A stretch of 64,000 bases of DNA from Oceanicola sp. D3 (GCF_006351965.1 NZ_CP040932.1:992001-1056000); one strand, 5' to 3'. Positions 43,039 to 52,463 are shown, counted from the stretch's first letter. A program made the numbers and translations. The notes: generated by a model from the letters alone, not told the origin.

Positions 43039-43824
43039 ATGTTCCGAGCAACCGATATCGCCGTGTCCCTCGCCCGCAAGCCAATCCTGCGCGGCGTGTC
43101 TCTTACCGCGCAGCCGGGCGAGGTCACGGTGATCGTCGGGCCAAACGGCTCCGGCAAAACCACCCTCCTGAAGGCCCTCACGCAGGAGGTGCCCAGCACC
43201 GGGCAAATCGCCCTCGACGGGCGCGATATAACCTGCATTCCGGGCTGGCAGCTTGCCGCACGTCGGGCGGTCCTGCCCCAGAGCAGTCACATCGCCTTTC
43301 CCTTCACCGTGCACGAAATCATTCGCCTTGGCATGTCCGCCAGCGCCACCCAGCCGCCACCCGGCCGGGTGGAGGAGGCGCTGGCGCAGGTCGGGCTCGC
43401 AGGCTTTGCCGGGCGCTTTTACAATGAGCTCTCCGGCGGCGAGCAGCAGCGTGTCCAATTCGCCCGCGTCCTCACCCAAGTCTGGGAGCCGGTCGGGCCG
43501 GACGGGCCGCGCTGGCTGTTGCTTGATGAGCCCGTCAGCAGCCTCGACATCGGCCACCAGCTTGAGGTGATGCAGCTGATGGCGGGCTACGCGGCCCGTG
43601 GCGGCGGCGTTATCGCGGTGATGCATGATCTCAACCTGACGGCCATGTATGCCGATCAGGTTATGCTCATGTCTCAGGGCCGCAAACTGGCACAAGGCCC
43701 GCCCGCCGAGGTGCTGACAGATGCCCGCCTCTGTGATGCCTACGGCTGCGCCCTGCGCGTCAACGCCACCCCGGCCGCACCCGCCACTTTCCTTCTGCCC
43801 CACACCGCCCGCCCCGCGGGCTGA
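43039..43824 (+). CDS. hmuV: Haem ABC transporter ATP-binding protein
   Basis: A 261-residue ATPase of the FepC/HmuV group. Walker A VGPNGSGKTTLL near residue 33, signature NELSGGEQQRVQFARVL near residue 130, Walker B WLLLDEPVSSLD near residue 160 and the switch His in AVMHDLNLTAMYAD. Starts 4 bp after hmuU. Supplies energy for haem import. Confidence 0.92.
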   Translation: MFRATDIAVSLARKPILRGVSLTAQPGEVTVIVGPNGSGKTTLLKALTQEVPSTGQIALDGRDITCIPGWQLAARRAVLPQSSHIAFPFTVHEIIRLGMSASATQPPPGRVEEALAQVGLAGFAGRFYNELSGGEQQRVQFARVLTQVWEPVGPDGPRWLLLDEPVSSLDIGHQLEVMQLMAGYAARGGGVIAVMHDLNLTAMYADQVMLMSQGRKLAQGPPAEVLTDARLCDAYGCALRVNATPAAPATFLLPHTARPAG

Positions 43825-43856
43825 CCCATCTGACAACACACCAAAGGAGACACCCC

Positions 43857-44171
43857 ATGTATCTTGCGATGAACCGCTTTACCGTGAAGGCCGAGAACGC
43901 CGAGGCCTTCGAGGCGCTCTGGCTGGGGCGCGAAACGCACCTCAAGGAGATGGAGGGCTTCAAGGAGTTCCACATGCTCAAGGGCCCTGAGCGCGAGGAT
44001 GGCACCATTCTCTATGCCTCCCACACCGTCTGGGACAGTGAAGATGCCTTCCGCGCCTGGACCCGGTCCGATCAGTTTCGCGCCTCTCACGCCAAGGCGG
44101 GCGGGCAGGGCAAGCTCTACGAGGGGCACCCCAACTTCGAAGGATTTGCGCCGATCCAGCACATCGCCTGA
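43857..44171 (+). CDS. IsdG-like haem-degrading monooxygenase (ABM fold)
   Basis: A 104-residue ferredoxin-like (antibiotic biosynthesis monooxygenase) protein. Asn6, Trp68 and His78 occupy the positions of the IsdG catalytic set Asn7, Trp67 and His77, and AWTRSDQFRASH closely recalls the IsdG W-x4-SD-x-F-x-x-x-H pattern. It should open imported haem to free iron. Starts 32 bp after hmuV with AAAGGAGA as ribosome site; likely the last gene of hmuTUV. A bidirectional terminator follows. Confidence 0.85.
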   Translation: MYLAMNRFTVKAENAEAFEALWLGRETHLKEMEGFKEFHMLKGPEREDGTILYASHTVWDSEDAFRAWTRSDQFRASHAKAGGQGKLYEGHPNFEGFAPIQHIA

Positions 44172-44192
44172 GCCGCAGGCCCCACGCCAAAG

Positions 44193-44228
44193 AAAACCGC
44201 CGCGCGCCCTCTGGCACGCGGCGGTTTT
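44193..44228. terminator. Bidirectional intrinsic terminator
   Basis: AAAACCGCCGCG (44193-44204) and CGCGGCGGTTTT (44217-44228) form a perfect 12-bp stem flanked by A-run and T-run, so it works for the rightward hmuTUV operon and for the leftward receptor gene. Confidence 0.88.
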
Positions 44229-44253
44229 GCTTTCTGTGCTCGCGGGGCGGCGA

Positions 44254-46251
44254 TCAGAAGGTGAAGGTCGCCGAAACTTCCAGCGAGCGGCCCGCCTGCG
44301 GCAGCTCATTGGGGTAAATCGTGTAATGCCGGTCAAACAGGTTATCTATGCCGATCCGCAGGCTGCTGCCCGCCATTCCCGCGCTGTCGGGCGTCCATGC
44401 GGCGTAAATGTCCAGCGTCTCCCAGCTCTCGCCCACCGCGCCGCCCGCGGGCACGCGGTTTTGTTCTGCGGCCAGCGTTGCCTTGGCGCCAAACAGCCAG
44501 TCGTCGGCAGGCCGATAGCCCGCCTCCAGCGTCACCCGGTCCTGCGGGATCGAGGCCAGCGGGTCGCCATCCGCGCCCTCGCCCCGTGCAATCGACAGGC
44601 CCCCGCCAACAAACCATGCCGCCGTGTCATACCGCGCCTCTGCCTCCAGCCCCCAAAGCCGCCCGTCGACGTTGCTTGAGGTGGTCGTCCCGGCAAAGAT
44701 ATCCACCGTCTGCTCGATGTAGTTCTTTACCTCCGCATTATAGAGGCTGACCGAGAAGCTCAGCTTGTCATCCGCCCGCCGCAGCCCGCCCTGTTCAAAC
44801 CGGGTGCCAATCTCGAACTGGGTCGATTCCTCGGGCTTCAGATCGGGGTTGGGCACAAAGAAGTTGTCGGGCGGAAAGCCGAAGGGATTGCCCGGAAAGT
44901 GCAGCCCGTCGTTGTAAAGCTCGCTCAGAGAGGGGGCGCGGTAGGCGCGGGAGAGGTTTGCAAAAACCTGCCAATTCTCGGTCGGGCGATAGCTCACGCC
45001 AATCCGCGGCGAGAAGAACTCCTCGCGCACATCCTCCAGCGTCGCATCCCCCGGTTCGCGCTCATAAACGTCATAGCGCAGCCCGGCGATCACATCGAAC
45101 TGCGGCGAAAGCTCAAAGGTCGCCTCGGCAAAAACGCCGGTGGTCATCGCGCTGGCGGGCGGGAAGGTGGAGCGCGCCGCGCCGTCCCGCGTGCCCTCCT
45201 GGCTCTCGCGAAACAGCTCCAACCCGTACACAATCTCTACCGGCACCCCAAGCGTGAGCCGCGCGCGGTTTGTCACCTCCAGCCCGAGGCTGTCATAGGT
45301 CGTCTCATCATGGCGCGGGGCGCTCACGCGATCTTCGGTAATCTTCAACCGGTCGCCGTAGAACAGCACCGAAAGGTCCACCGCATCGTTGCCTTCGGGG
45401 TCAAACTCCCAACTCAGCCGAAAGCTCTGCTCGCTGGCATCTCGGTCCACCTCCGGGTTCGAGCCTGAGGGGGCGCCATTGGCCGAGGCAAGGGTGAGGG
45501 CGCTGTCGTGATAGTCCGAAAAACTAAACTCGATCCGGCTGTCCGCCGAGGGCTCGAAGCCCAGCTTGATCATGCCATTCTGCTGATCGAGCGCCGAAAA
45601 CGGAATTTCCTCGCCCCCGCCCGCCGCATAGTTGCCCGAGGTGTCGCGCGTGCCCAGAAACAGCAGCGCATCCCACGCCCCCCAATCGGCATAAACCGCC
45701 GTATTGGCCCGCCATTGCCCGCCGTTGGTGGAATATCCCATACCAACCCGCGCGCCCATGGTGCGCCCCTCTTCCAGCAGGTCGTCGGCATCCACCGTCT
45801 CCACCGAGATCACCCCGCCGAGCGCGCCCGAGCCATAGAGCGTGGAGCCCCCGCCGCGCACCACTTCCACCCGTTTCACCAGCGCCGGATCAAGGAAAAA
45901 CCGCCCCCGATGACCTTGGTTGAAGTTGAAGCGCCCGCCATCGAAGCGCAGCACGATCTGGTCATCGGTGAAGCCGCGAATGTTTGGCTCCAGCGCAATC
46001 GCACGCGGGCCGCCGCCGATGGTGACGCCGGGCATGTCCCCGATCAATTCCTGAAAGTCGCCCGCCTGCCGGTTGGCCAGCGCCTCGCCGCTCAGGGTCG
46101 AGACGGCAACCGGCGTATCCAGCACCAGCCGCTCGCTGCGGGCGGCGGAATTCACGTAGATCGGGTCCAGCGTAAAAGCCAGCTCCTGCGCCGTCGCCGC
46201 GCCCGTGAGGGCAATGAAGGCCGTAGTCGAATAAAGTGAAATCTGGCGCAT
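44254..46251 (-). CDS. hmuR: TonB-dependent haem/haemoglobin receptor
   Basis: A 665-residue outer-membrane receptor. Signal peptide MRQISLYSTTAFIALTGAATA; plug domain with ALEPNIRGFTDDQIVLRFDG and VRGGGSTLYGSGALGGVIS; a 22-strand barrel ending in SATFTF (terminal Phe). The haem-receptor box is present: YRAPSLSELY, the intervening His in GLHFPGN, and NPDLKPEES (the FRAP/NPNL motifs). Start at 46249-46251 follows GGAAGGGGA. An iron-box palindrome with overlapping TTGACA lies 80 bp upstream. Delivers haem to HmuT. Confidence 0.93.
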   Translation of the reverse strand: MRQISLYSTTAFIALTGAATAQELAFTLDPIYVNSAARSERLVLDTPVAVSTLSGEALANRQAGDFQELIGDMPGVTIGGGPRAIALEPNIRGFTDDQIVLRFDGGRFNFNQGHRGRFFLDPALVKRVEVVRGGGSTLYGSGALGGVISVETVDADDLLEEGRTMGARVGMGYSTNGGQWRANTAVYADWGAWDALLFLGTRDTSGNYAAGGGEEIPFSALDQQNGMIKLGFEPSADSRIEFSFSDYHDSALTLASANGAPSGSNPEVDRDASEQSFRLSWEFDPEGNDAVDLSVLFYGDRLKITEDRVSAPRHDETTYDSLGLEVTNRARLTLGVPVEIVYGLELFRESQEGTRDGAARSTFPPASAMTTGVFAEATFELSPQFDVIAGLRYDVYEREPGDATLEDVREEFFSPRIGVSYRPTENWQVFANLSRAYRAPSLSELYNDGLHFPGNPFGFPPDNFFVPNPDLKPEESTQFEIGTRFEQGGLRRADDKLSFSVSLYNAEVKNYIEQTVDIFAGTTTSSNVDGRLWGLEAEARYDTAAWFVGGGLSIARGEGADGDPLASIPQDRVTLEAGYRPADDWLFGAKATLAAEQNRVPAGGAVGESWETLDIYAAWTPDSAGMAGSSLRIGIDNLFDRHYTIYPNELPQAGRSLEVSATFTF

Positions 46252-46330
46252 CTGGTCCCCTTCCGCCGTGGCAAATCTGTGCTCGGCCTGCCGTCGGGGT
46301 GGGTCGCGTCTCAATGGCCCCTAAGTAATC

Positions 46331-46346
46331 TGATGGAAACTGTCAA
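46331..46346 (-). promoter_or_regulatory. Iron-responsive box (TGA-N9-TCA) overlapping -35 of hmuR
   Basis: TGA-TGGAAACTG-TCA at 46331-46345 matches the Iron-Rhodo-box consensus TGA-N9-TCA described for Rhodobacterales. On the minus strand TTGACA (46341-46346) overlaps it and can serve as the -35 element of hmuR, so a bound repressor would block transcription under iron sufficiency. Confidence 0.6.
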
Positions 46347-46431
46347 GTATTCTCGCGGGTTGCCCGCCCGGCAGATCCCGCCAGTCGCCGCAGGGTGTAA
46401 CGAGCCGCTCATTCAAGAAATACGGGGCCAG

Positions 46432-47103
46432 TCAGCTTCCGCCCGCCGCTCCCGCGCCCAAAGACCTCGCCAGATCTTCCTGCGCCTCTTCCCATTCATC
46501 GGGCTGCCACCGGCGCTTGGAAAACGTGTCGTCCACCGTCGCATAAAGGTCGGCATAGAGGCGGCCAACCGGGCGGTATTTCTCCCCGTCGAGATACAGC
46601 CTGTCCGGGTCGATCAGCCCATCACGGGCATGCATCGTCAGGATCTCGGCCACCACAAGGTCGCGGCTCTTGCTGAGTTGCAGCGTCACGGTTCGGCGGC
46701 ATTCCAAAGACACCGGCGACTCTGCAATGCGCGGGGGTGCCACCAACCGGCTGGGCGCAGGGGTAAACCCGGCGCGCTCAAACTCATCCACCCCGGGCTC
46801 AAAATCTATCGCGCAAATGTTCATCCGGTCGACGATATCCATGTCGACCATATTCACCACAAACTCGCCCTGCTCCTCGATCAGCCGCGCTGTGTCCCGC
46901 TTGCTGCCGTCATCATGCCGCGCAAGCCCGATAACGCAGGTCGCCGGGTCTTCCGCGAAGACGTTGAAAAAGCTGAAGGGCGCGGCATTCAGCACGCCGT
47001 TTGTGTCGATGGTGGAGATCAGCGCAATCGGCCGTGGCGTCACGGTCGAGCTCAGCAGCTTGTAGCGCTCCTTCGGGGTCAGCCGGGCCAGATCAAATTC
47101 CAT
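46432..47103 (-). CDS. Flavin reductase-like domain protein
   Basis: A 223-residue FMN-binding split-barrel protein. The YKLLSSTVTPRPIALISTIDTNGVLNAAPFSFFN start is the flavin reductase / DIM6-NTAB signature, and FVVNMVD with the later ECRRTVTLQL strand complete the barrel. It could reduce flavin for an oxygenase or act directly as an oxidoreductase. Last gene of the leftward DUF917-hydantoinase-AroM group, 38 bp after the AroM gene. Confidence 0.87.
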   Translation of the reverse strand: MEFDLARLTPKERYKLLSSTVTPRPIALISTIDTNGVLNAAPFSFFNVFAEDPATCVIGLARHDDGSKRDTARLIEEQGEFVVNMVDMDIVDRMNICAIDFEPGVDEFERAGFTPAPSRLVAPPRIAESPVSLECRRTVTLQLSKSRDLVVAEILTMHARDGLIDPDRLYLDGEKYRPVGRLYADLYATVDDTFSKRRWQPDEWEEAQEDLARSLGAGAAGGS

Positions 47104-47141
47104 TGCGGTGACTCCTGTGGTGTTTTGCAGCCAGCGGCCTG

Positions 47142-47825
47142 TCAGGCCCCGGCGAGTTCTGCCGCAAAACGGGCGCAGATCGCGGCGGCCAGAATGGCGG
47201 GCTTGCGGTGGATGCTGGCGGCCAGCAACCGGCTGGCGCGGGTGTAGCTAATGCAGTCATGCACCACGAGATCAACGGAATGGTTCGCCATCTCCTCCGC
47301 CGCCGCGCGGATGGTGGCGTCATCGGCATCCGGCTGCACCGGCACGGCAACACACTCCCGCCCGGCGCTGCTCCAGCGCTCGATACTGGCCTCGGCCTGC
47401 GCCGGCGTGGGGATAAACACCCCAAGCCGCCCCGCGCCGGGCGGCAGGCAACCCGCCACCGCGCCGCCGATCAGGTCGGACGCAAAATGCACGCCTGGGG
47501 CTTCCAGCGTCTTGAACCGCCCGGTGCAGGCCACAATCGCCACGTCAACATTCTGCGCCGCAAGGTCGTTCAGCCGCGCGCCCATGCCCTCGGTCACCGC
47601 CGCCTTGCTGACAAGCACAGAGCGCCCAGTCGGCAGCGTGGTATAAAGCGTGTCGGCATCGCTCTCGGGCGCGGCGGCGGCAAGGCCCGCATCGTCCAGA
47701 TGATCCAGCGCGCCCAGCACCGAGATATCCGCCGCCGACTCCGGCAGCACATGCCGAAACTCGGCCAGCAGGGCAGGGCGGGGGGCCTGCCCGATGACGA
47801 GCAGGCCAATGGAGGGGCGGCTCAT
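47142..47825 (-). CDS. aroM: AroM family protein
   Basis: A 227-residue protein of the AroM family. IGLLVIGQAPRPALLAEF, LVSKAAVTEGMGARLNDL and VDVAIVACTGRF are characteristic; the fold resembles Asp/Glu/hydantoin racemases, with a Cys near residue 101 and another at VHDCISYT near residue 195 placed like the two racemase cysteines. A racemase or isomerase acting on hydantoin-like substrates would suit the neighbours. Start overlaps the hydantoinase stop by 4 bp. Confidence 0.85.
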   Translation of the reverse strand: MSRPSIGLLVIGQAPRPALLAEFRHVLPESAADISVLGALDHLDDAGLAAAAPESDADTLYTTLPTGRSVLVSKAAVTEGMGARLNDLAAQNVDVAIVACTGRFKTLEAPGVHFASDLIGGAVAGCLPPGAGRLGVFIPTPAQAEASIERWSSAGRECVAVPVQPDADDATIRAAAEEMANHSVDLVVHDCISYTRASRLLAASIHRKPAILAAAICARFAAELAGA

Positions 47826-49378
47826 GCGGGCTCTTCTTCTTTCAGCGCGGCAGCTTCCCCGACCACGCGCACCCGGGTCCGGATCGCCCGGCCCGGCAGG
47901 TAGGAGAGCGGCAGATCTTCCACGTCGATCACCTTGATCGAGCTTTCCTCCGCCCCGGCCTCCACCGCGGCTGCAATCGCGGCGCTGCGGGCATGGGCAA
48001 TCGCTTCGTCGCGGTCCATGTCGCGATAGATCCGGTCGGTCTCGCCCGAAATCTGCGCCATCGCCGCGCCCACGGCATTGGCCACGCCGCTGTGCTCCAC
48101 ATGGATAACCTCGGAAATCCCCGGCACCTTCTCGGGGATCAGCATCGCGCCGCCGCCCACCGCCAGCAGCGGCACCTCGGTGGCATCGGTCTTCATCCGG
48201 TCCACGCCCTCGGCAATGTTCTCGTGCATCTTGCCCAGCGCGGCCTGCACAAAGTCGGCGGGCAGATCGGCCACCTTGGACGGATCGCCAAGGCTGATCA
48301 GGCCCGCAGCCACCGCAATGTCGGTTGCGGTGATCTGGTCGCCGCCAAACACAAGCGCCCGCTCACTCAGCCGATAGCCAACGGACTCGGGGCCAACCGT
48401 CACCGGGTCGCGCCCGATCTTGGTGCCGCCGCCCACCGCGATAGAAAGCAGGTCGGGCATCCGGAACAGCGTGCGCACGCCGCCCACCTCAACCACATTG
48501 TTGGCCTCACGCGGAAAGCCGTTGACGAGGCAGCCGATGTCGGCGGTCGTGCCGCCCACATCGCAGACCATCGCGTTTTCCAGCCCGGCCAGCAAAGCCG
48601 CGCCGCGCATCGAGTTGGTCGGCCCGGACGCAAAGGAGAACACCGGATACTCCCGTGCGGCTTCCGCCTTCACAACAGTGCCATCGTTCTGCGTGATGAA
48701 AAGCTGCGCACCCAGCCCGCTCTCGGCCACCGCATCCACAAAGGCCTTGGTGGTGTCGCGCGCCAGCCCGATCAGCGAGGCGTTCATCAGCGCCACGTTC
48801 TCGCGCTCCAGCAGGCCGATCCGGCCCAGCGTGGAGGATTTCGTCACGTGGATGTCAGGCGCCTCGGCCTTCAAAATCTCGGCGGCACGATCTTCGCATT
48901 CGGTGGTCAGCGGCGAGAAGGTGGCAGAAACGGCAACCGCCTCGATCCCGTCCTTCACCATCTTGCGGGCCGCTTCGGCCACGGCCTTCTCGTCCATCGG
49001 CACCAGCGGGCGGCCATCATATTCGTGCCCGCCCTCCACCAGATAGACGCCGCCGTTGACCTTCGCGGCCAAGTCCTTCGGCCAATCGCAGAACGGCACA
49101 AGGCTGGCGGAGGCGGGCAGGGAAACGCGCAGCGCCGCCGCCCGTCCGAGGTTGCGCCGCTCGACCACCGCATTGGTAAAATGCGTGGTGCCGATCATCA
49201 CCGCCACCACATCGCGGGCCTCGTCCCCAGCCTTTTCGATAACCTCCTTCAGCGCGGTGCGCACGCCGCTGGTCACATCAGCGGTGGTGAAGGTCTTGAC
49301 CGCGGCAATCACCCGGTCCCCGTCCAGCAGGGCCGCATCCGTATTGGTGCCGCCGACATCGATGCCAATGCGTTTCAT
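47822..49378 (-). CDS. Hydantoinase/oxoprolinase (HyuA-like) family protein
   Basis: A 518-residue ASKHA-fold protein. MKRIGIDVGGTNTDAALLDG is the phosphate-binding start of hydantoinase A/oxoprolinase; VCDVGGTTADIG near residue 270 and VGGGTKIGRDP near residue 315 are the further nucleotide motifs; LLAVGGGAMLIPE completes it. ATP-dependent opening of a lactam or cyclic imide is expected. The HyuB half is absent; a DUF917 protein lies directly upstream instead, with stop and start overlapping (TGATG). Confidence 0.88.
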   Translation of the reverse strand: MKRIGIDVGGTNTDAALLDGDRVIAAVKTFTTADVTSGVRTALKEVIEKAGDEARDVVAVMIGTTHFTNAVVERRNLGRAAALRVSLPASASLVPFCDWPKDLAAKVNGGVYLVEGGHEYDGRPLVPMDEKAVAEAARKMVKDGIEAVAVSATFSPLTTECEDRAAEILKAEAPDIHVTKSSTLGRIGLLERENVALMNASLIGLARDTTKAFVDAVAESGLGAQLFITQNDGTVVKAEAAREYPVFSFASGPTNSMRGAALLAGLENAMVCDVGGTTADIGCLVNGFPREANNVVEVGGVRTLFRMPDLLSIAVGGGTKIGRDPVTVGPESVGYRLSERALVFGGDQITATDIAVAAGLISLGDPSKVADLPADFVQAALGKMHENIAEGVDRMKTDATEVPLLAVGGGAMLIPEKVPGISEVIHVEHSGVANAVGAAMAQISGETDRIYRDMDRDEAIAHARSAAIAAAVEAGAEESSIKVIDVEDLPLSYLPGRAIRTRVRVVGEAAALKEEEPA

Positions 49379-50496
49379 CAGTTGGGCTCCTTGAAGACGG
49401 ATGTGAAATCGAGATCAAAACCGAAGGCCCTCGGCCCCACGGCGGCAATCCCCTTCTCGCTGAGAAAGACGCCGGGCGCGGGCAGGGCCAGCACGCTGAC
49501 ACGTTGGCCAAAGCGCAAGACGTCGGTGCCAATGCCATCGCCCGAGACGGTGTCGAGCAGGCAAATCAAATCAGGCGTCATCACCACCGGCTCGCCGTCA
49601 AGATAGGCCACCGAAAATTCGTTCTGGAAATGCACCACCATCTCCTTGCCGGCAAAATCATCGAGCCCCTCGATCCGGGCCTTGCCCCGCAAGAAGCCCT
49701 CGGTCGCCCGGCGCTCGATATCCACGATCTTGCCCGCAAAGAGCCGCTTGCCCTCGGTGGCCGAAAGCACCGCCTCGATCGGGTCGGTGTGGGCCGCCCG
49801 CGCCTTCAGCACGTTGGAGCCCAGCGCAATGGCCTTGGAAACGGAGTAGAGCACCCCATGCTGCTTAACCTCGGCACCCGAGCGCGGTGCCTTGCAGGTG
49901 GCGGCGACAGAGCCGATCTCGGTGCAGGCCTTGCGGCTGATCCGCTCCATCCAGCGCCACGAGGCGGCACGCGGAATAATCACCTCATTGTCGCGAATGT
50001 CGGCCATCGTCAGCGGGTAGCAGCGCAGGCCCGCCACCGCGACAGAGGTCATCTGCGCCTCCGGATAGGCCCGGCCCATGGTGTCGGCGTCCACCACCGG
50101 ATAGCCGGTCAGCGCCCCCACCATCATCGGGTGCACCCCGTTGCCGCCGCCAATCTCCAGCGCCATCACCGCATCAAACTTGCGGCCGAGGTATTCCTCC
50201 ATCATCCGCAACGGCTTGAGGGCGAACTCAGGGTCAGAGAGCCGCTCCTGCCCCACCAGTGGCGCGCCCATGTTCGAAAGCACGGCCACCACGGCGTCAT
50301 CATCCAGCGTAAGCGGGTCAACCAAGGTCACCTCGCGCCCGGCCTCATAGAGCAGGCGCATGTTCAGCAGCTTCTGATAGGGGTCGCCACCGCCGCCGGT
50401 GCCCAGGATCCACGCGCCAACGGCCAAGGCCTCAATGTCCTCGGCCGACAAAACACGGTGCGTCTGGCTGGGGGTTCTCTGGGCCAGAGTGTTCAT
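49378..50496 (-). CDS. DUF917 family protein
   Basis: A 372-residue DUF917 protein. Typical segments are LAVGAWILGTGGGGDPYQKLL near residue 25, FDAVMALEIGGGNGVHPMMVGAL near residue 115, and PVVDADTMGRAYPEAQM. The family almost always pairs with a hydantoinase/oxoprolinase protein and probably forms a complex with it, but its chemistry is unproven. First gene of the leftward operon; GAGAGGATG lies before the ATG at 50494-50496. Divergent from the Dpp-type importer. Confidence 0.87.
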   Translation of the reverse strand: MNTLAQRTPSQTHRVLSAEDIEALAVGAWILGTGGGGDPYQKLLNMRLLYEAGREVTLVDPLTLDDDAVVAVLSNMGAPLVGQERLSDPEFALKPLRMMEEYLGRKFDAVMALEIGGGNGVHPMMVGALTGYPVVDADTMGRAYPEAQMTSVAVAGLRCYPLTMADIRDNEVIIPRAASWRWMERISRKACTEIGSVAATCKAPRSGAEVKQHGVLYSVSKAIALGSNVLKARAAHTDPIEAVLSATEGKRLFAGKIVDIERRATEGFLRGKARIEGLDDFAGKEMVVHFQNEFSVAYLDGEPVVMTPDLICLLDTVSGDGIGTDVLRFGQRVSVLALPAPGVFLSEKGIAAVGPRAFGFDLDFTSVFKEPN

Positions 50497-50891
50497 TTCA
50501 CATCCTCTCAAACCGTCAGGCCCCGCGCCAGAGGAGCGCGCGCCTGTCCATGGCCGCAATCCGGCCCGTTACTGAGCAGAACTTCCGCCTCCAAACCGCC
50601 TTTCTGCAAATAGCCTTTCGCTATGGTCCAAATTCGCGCGGGCTATCTTGAGCGCCGATTCACGCCCTCCGAGCCCGGCGCTGCCTCTTGTTTGTGCGTT
50701 TTCCCCGGCCAAGCACCAGATTCTGATCCGCAGGCGGCCAGACCATAGGCTCAGCCAATGGCGGCCATTCGCATTCGCTGTTTTGCCTCCTAGAGCGCTT
50801 CTGAATTGATGGTCCCCACAGGCCGCCCGGTTCGACGGGCAGCCAATGACCTTCAGTGGCCTCACGTGGGCCTCTCAGACGGAGAGTAGAC
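50497..50891. other. 395-bp divergent regulatory region
   Basis: This gap separates the DUF917 operon from the Dpp-type ABC operon. I see no supported gene in it. The clearest element is the palindrome at 50610-50624. Both promoters must lie here, but I cannot place their -35/-10 boxes with confidence. Confidence 0.5.
50610..50624. promoter_or_regulatory. Candidate LysR-type box ATAGC-CTTTC-GCTAT
   Basis: A perfect 5-bp-armed dyad containing T-N11-A (50611-50623), the LysR-family half-site geometry. It lies in the divergent gap of the locus whose rightward operon ends in a LysR gene, a likely regulator of both sides. Confidence 0.4.
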
Positions 50892-52463
50892 ATGAAACTG
50901 AGAATGTTGACTTCGGCCATGGCCCTCGCCGCGACGCTCGTGTCGCCGGTTCAGGCCGCCGAGAAACGTGATGGCGAGTTCTGGATGGTGATCGGCGGAC
51001 GTCAGGCGGTGTCGCATATCGACCCGGGCCAGTCCTACGACTATTCCATTCGCATGATGACGCAGGCGCTCTATGACGGCCTCGTCAAATACAGTGGCAA
51101 CCCGCCCGAGGTGGAGCCTTGGCTGGCAACCGACTGGACGACCTCCGAAGATGGCCTCACATGGACCTTCAACCTCGCCGAGAGTGCCACCTTCCATAAC
51201 GGCGATCCGGTGACCGCCGAAGCCGTTGTCTACTCCTATCAGCGCGTGCTGGAGATGAACGAGGGCGTCGCATGGATGCTGTCTGACATCCTCAAGCCCG
51301 AGAACATCAAGGCCACCGGCGAGCACACAGTCGAGTTCACCCTCGATCGTCCCTACGCGCCCTTCCTCTCCTTCCTGCCTTGGTGGTTCGTGGTGAACCC
51401 CGCACAGGTCGAGCCCAACGTGGTCGACGGCGACTTCGGCAAGGCCTGGCTCTCCGAGAACGACGCCGGCTCCGGCCCCTACGAGCTGGAACGCTTCGAC
51501 CAAGGCACCGCCTACTGGCTGCGCCGGGATGACGACTACTGGAAGGGCTTCCCCTATGAGGCCGAAGACATGGGCGGCATCATCTACCGCCTGATTCAGG
51601 AAAGCTCCTCGCAGCGTGCGGCGCTGATGTCGGGCGAGGCCGATCTGGTGACGGATCTGACGCCGGAAGAGTTCGAAGTCGTCGGCGCACGCCCCGATAT
51701 CGAGGTCTCTTCCACCCCCGCGCTCACCACCTTCGGGCTGAAAATGAACACCCAGGGCGAGTACATGTCAGACGTAAACCTGCGCAAGGCGGTCGCCCAT
51801 GCGTTTGATTACGAAACCTTCGTCCAAGTCTATAACGGCAACGCCAAACTCCAAACCTCGCCCTTTGCCGATGCGATCCGCGGCAAGGTCGAGATCGACA
51901 TGCCGCGCAAGGACATCGAGAAGGCCAAGGAGTATCTCGGCAAAACCGAATGGCCCGAGGGCGGCATCACGCTTGAGTATGTCTATGTGCAGGGCCTCGA
52001 ACAGCAACGCCAGATGGGCCTGTCGCTGCTCAACAGCCTCAAGGAGCTGAACATCGAGCTCGAAATGGTGCCGCTGACCTGGCCCAACATGGTGGCACGC
52101 GCCTCCTCCATCGAAGAAAGCCCCGATCTGCTGGCCATCTTCGCCACCCCGGTCTCGACCGACCCGGATGCGGTTGCGATCCAGTATCACCCGTCCTCGC
52201 ACGGCAAATACTACGGCTCGCACTTCCTTGAAGACGAGGAGCTGAAAGCGATGATCGAAGAGGCCCGCCGCATCTCCGATTGGGAAGAGCGTGCCCCGAT
52301 CTACGCCAAGATCCAGCAGCGCATCGCCGATCTTCAGCCAGAGATCTTCGGGATGCTCCGCCAGCGCCAGTTCGCCTACCGGACCTATGTGCAAGGCTAT
52401 GTCGATAGCCCGATCCGCATGACCGGCGAGGTCGATCTCTACCCGCTCTACATCCAGCCGTAA
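50892..52463 (+). CDS. Peptide/nickel-type ABC transporter substrate-binding protein (family 5)
   Basis: A 523-residue SBP_bac_5 protein (DppA/OppA fold). Signal peptide MKLRMLTSAMALAATLVSPVQA; the mature protein starts AEKRDGEFWMVIGGRQ. Core motifs: WLATDWTTSEDGLTWTFNL, FHNGDPVTAEAVVYSYQRV and DVNLRKAVAHAFDYETFVQV. Ligands of this family include peptides, opines and other amino-acid derivatives; the divergent hydantoinase genes suggest a modified or cyclic amino acid. ATG at 50892 follows GGAGAGTAG. Confidence 0.92.
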   Translation: MKLRMLTSAMALAATLVSPVQAAEKRDGEFWMVIGGRQAVSHIDPGQSYDYSIRMMTQALYDGLVKYSGNPPEVEPWLATDWTTSEDGLTWTFNLAESATFHNGDPVTAEAVVYSYQRVLEMNEGVAWMLSDILKPENIKATGEHTVEFTLDRPYAPFLSFLPWWFVVNPAQVEPNVVDGDFGKAWLSENDAGSGPYELERFDQGTAYWLRRDDDYWKGFPYEAEDMGGIIYRLIQESSSQRAALMSGEADLVTDLTPEEFEVVGARPDIEVSSTPALTTFGLKMNTQGEYMSDVNLRKAVAHAFDYETFVQVYNGNAKLQTSPFADAIRGKVEIDMPRKDIEKAKEYLGKTEWPEGGITLEYVYVQGLEQQRQMGLSLLNSLKELNIELEMVPLTWPNMVARASSIEESPDLLAIFATPVSTDPDAVAIQYHPSSHGKYYGSHFLEDEELKAMIEEARRISDWEERAPIYAKIQQRIADLQPEIFGMLRQRQFAYRTYVQGYVDSPIRMTGEVDLYPLYIQP

